Shown here in pieces: positions 61,586 through 64,000 of a stretch of DNA of 64,000 bases; the first letter of the stretch is position 1; every line of letters starts with the position of its first letter. Under the pieces are notes generated by a model. That model did not search any database, was not told where the DNA came from, and saw nothing but the letters and a program-made list of their open reading frames with translations. The stretch is from positions 80,035,428-80,099,427 of the forward strand of contig CM063499.1 in NCBI GenBank assembly GCA_032207245.1. The letters are read 5' to 3'. The translations under genes and the position numbers were made by a program. The DNA comes from Pardosa pseudoannulata. Its lineage: Eukaryota > Arthropoda > Arachnida > Araneae > Lycosidae.

Positions 61586-62087
61586 GTAAGCATTACTTTT
61601 AACTGATAATTTTAGTTATTTAAATTTTATTTTAACATACCCGAGTCATTGAATATAACAACTTAAAATGTTGTTGAACAGTATTCTTCTGTAATAAATT
61701 AGTTTCTTTAATTTTAAATAGAATTTCTTGATTTTTAGTATATGTAGGTACATTATTTAGTACTATTAATTGACACTGTAAAGAATTAATTGACACATTA
61801 AATGTTTTAGCACTGAAAAAAACAAACATTGTTTCAGTAGGAAAATAAATAATTTGTTCCAATTAAATTTTAAGACAAAAATATTTGTATATTTACCCAA
61901 AATTAATGAATAGTAAAAAAAAAGTCTTAATGCTTAAGCTATTAGTTACAAAAGGAAAAAAAACATTTTAACTAGAAAATCAATTAGTTTTTTTTTCACA
62001 ATTCTCCCTCCCCCCTTTACTTACTTTTTTTTATATGAAGGCAGCAATGAAAAATTTCAGTGTTTAGATATAGAAGTACTAGCATAT
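61586..62087. other. Intron 19, nothing recognised
   Basis: AT-rich sequence after the exon 19 donor. Confidence 0.5.
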
Positions 62088-62958
62088 AGCCCGTCATATG
62101 ACGAGATCAGTAAAATTTTTAATTTTCCAGAATTGTTAAGTACACTATGAGGCAGGTAAAAAAAAAAAAAAATGGTTTTTTAAGAATTATTTTGCAACAA
62201 AATATTAGATTAAGAAAATTATTTACATAATATATAAGTGTAGTAATAAAACATATGGAAATAATGCAGAAGATATTTAAATAATCTAAAATAAATGATT
62301 AAATGAGATGGTTAAAAGAATGACGTCATAATGCTAGAAAAAACTGTTATTTTTAGTTATTTATTATGTGATAAATTGATATATTTAATCGCCTGCTCTT
62401 AAAATGGGGCTTGATATAATAATGGTAATACGTGAATTTAATAAAATAAAAATCATAAAAATTTTAAAATTGGTAAAAATTTATTTTAAAAATAATAAAA
62501 CAACTTTAGAAATAAGAATTGAAAAGAGAAAGCAGAAATTATTAAATTGATTAGACATTTAGAAAAATTCGCCTATGTCGGGAGCCGAACCATCAACCCA
62601 AGAAGTACGACGATCAAATGGGCAGACACTCTACTCCTTGTGCCAGCTTACACATGGTGGAGGAAATGGTTAGAATATATAAGGGTCAAGTAAAAACAGT
62701 CCAGAAATTTAAATATTGTGCTTCGCTCTCGCCATTCTATCAATAATGAATTTAGTATAGAGTAAGAGGGAAAATAAGGCTTGAAATAATAGCATTAAAC
62801 ACTGGAAAAAGGGGGGATGAGGTAGATTTCTAACTCACTTTGAATTTTGCTAACCCTAACTTATAAAAAATTCAATATGGATGACTGTATCCATTCCAGG
62901 TACAACCGCTTCATAAATTCGCAGACAGACAACTTAGGCTATTATTATATAGGGGATT
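62088..62958. repeat. Dispersed repeat family F, copy 2, with antisense tRNA-like module
   Basis: TAGCCCGTCATATGACGAGA to TTATTATATAGGGGATT, matching copy 1 at both ends. At about 62578-62650 the minus strand reads TGGCACAAGGAGTAGAGTGT and later GGTTCGGCTCC, an A-box and a slightly altered B-box at tRNA-like spacing. The module suggests a SINE-like or composite element. Confidence 0.55.
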
Positions 62959-64000
62959 AATTTTGACCATGCCTGAATTAATTTTTACAAGTATCAGTGT
63001 TATGTCTGTACATATGTACAAGGAAACTATAATTTTTTGACATAAAATATTAATTTTTACCATATTTGAATGCATTTTGAATAGTTTCATGGGGAGGTCT
63101 GTGTGTGCATACAAACAATCTGTAGACTTTGAATGTTTACTCAACCCTAGTTGTATTTTGATTAATCTCAAGGTGACATCAGTACGTATGTATGCATGCA
63201 TGTACATATATGTCTAATGTAATTTCAAACAATTAGATGTAGAATGTTGAAATTTTGTATTTAGGATTGTTGTAACATCTAGTGGTGAAGCTCCCTTTTT
63301 GATTGCAATATGCAAACTATATAACAAAAAACTTTAATATAATGGAAAATAATGCTACTGTGTATAACTTAAAACCAATTGGATGTAGAATGCTAAAATT
63401 TTATTTTGGGACTTTATAACATCTAGTTGTGCAATCCAATTTTTATTGCAATTTGTAGCTAATATATAGAAAAAACTTAACATAACAATTAAAATGCTGC
63501 CAATTGTTGCTAGATTGCAATACTTGAGTTTTATTTTAGAATTAAGATACATTACCCATTGTTGAATTAACATTTTATGATTTTTTGATTTTATATGAAA
63601 ACAATATTTTAAGTGACTGTGTAGCAGTTCACATTATTAAAGTACTGGAGGAGTGTATCTCAGTTCAAATAAAATATGTGTAAATTAACTGCATAAAAAA
63701 AATAAGTATAATTTAATAAGCATACAAAGAATTCATGTGATGCCAACAGCAAATTTTTTCTTTCTGCATCACCAATAACACAGTGTCTTCTTCAATTTTC
63801 ACATTGTTTTGAGGCTCCCGTTTCTCCAATGGAATTGAATTTTTTTTCAAATTTATTCAATTTAAATTTTTTTAATTTTAATTTTTATTTATTTATTTAT
63901 TTTTTAACATTTTTTTTCATTTTTTTTTTCATAATTCTGTTTTATGCTGCTGAGAGGATTGTAAACCAGAGGTTGAAAATTTATTTTGAATATTGTATAA
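62959..64000. other. Window end, intron sequence, nothing recognised
   Basis: AT-rich with short tandem AT and (TTTA)n tracts near 63885-63905. No further LRPPRC exon was found before the window ends. Confidence 0.45.

Noticed and set aside
59189..59593. Plus-strand open frames in the Tc1-like element
   Set aside because: They are antisense to the transposase remnants, which read on the minus strand.
1..64000. CRISPR arrays, operons, riboswitches or bacterial-type genes
   Set aside because: No regularly spaced repeats with unique spacers and no closely packed frames. The sequence has spliced animal gene structure throughout.

Overview
The window is AT-rich animal DNA, with introns, microsatellites and dispersed repeats. 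It looks like an arthropod, and a spider or other chelicerate is my best guess. That guess is an inference from the repeat landscape and from how far the protein has diverged; no lineage marker proves it. There is no bacterial-style gene organisation, no CRISPR array and no operon.

One gene dominates. It is a plus-strand, many-exon gene for the mitochondrial PPR protein LRPPRC (leucine-rich PPR-motif protein; the insect counterpart is called bsf/Lrpprc). It starts with an ATG at 2609 and runs off the right edge. Nineteen exons can be placed by reading frame, GT/AG sites, phase and resemblance to the vertebrate protein. Together they give 642 codons, roughly the N-terminal half of the protein: a basic presequence, a conserved segment in exons 2-3, a run of PPR repeats (exons 4-8), and the less regular helical repeats after that. 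About 25 residues expected between exons 13 and 14 were not found.

The main structural feature is a 12.4-kb near-identical direct repeat, 23560-36007 and 36108-48580, on either side of exactly 100 Ns. The left copy stops abruptly at the gap while its homologue carries on. The right copy begins abruptly at the gap while its homologue has further sequence upstream. This is how two overlapping but unmerged contig ends (two haplotypes) look, so exons 11-16 very probably appear twice because of assembly. The exon phases happen to let the duplicated block (166 codons) be spliced in frame, so an automatic gene model could hide the error.

The introns are a graveyard of cut-and-paste DNA transposons, many with readable ends and target-site duplications. 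Families seen: hAT-like elements with CAGGGT or CAGGGTTGGC termini and 8-bp duplications, one nested in another; a hAT remnant with the transposase C-terminal domain; piggyBac-like TTAA elements, one nested in another, with remnants of the transposase acidic N-terminus and Cys-rich C-terminus; two pogo/Tigger-like families with CENP-B-type helix-turn-helix remnants; a 646-bp Tc1-like element; a 281-bp TTAA MITE; a CAGGCTTGCAA-ended family; probable Helitron 3' ends; tRNA-derived SINEs; and a 3' fragment of a non-LTR retrotransposon. None looks able to move by itself.

Layout: 1-2608 upstream region; 2609-23179 exons 1-10; 23560-36007 exons 11-16 (copy 1); gap; 36108-48580 exons 11-16 (copy 2); 48581-56141 a long repeat-filled intron; 56142-61585 exons 17-19; 61586-64000 intron with a repeat. 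I found no previously undescribed biological system. The most useful results are the probable false duplication and the transposons with intact boundaries.
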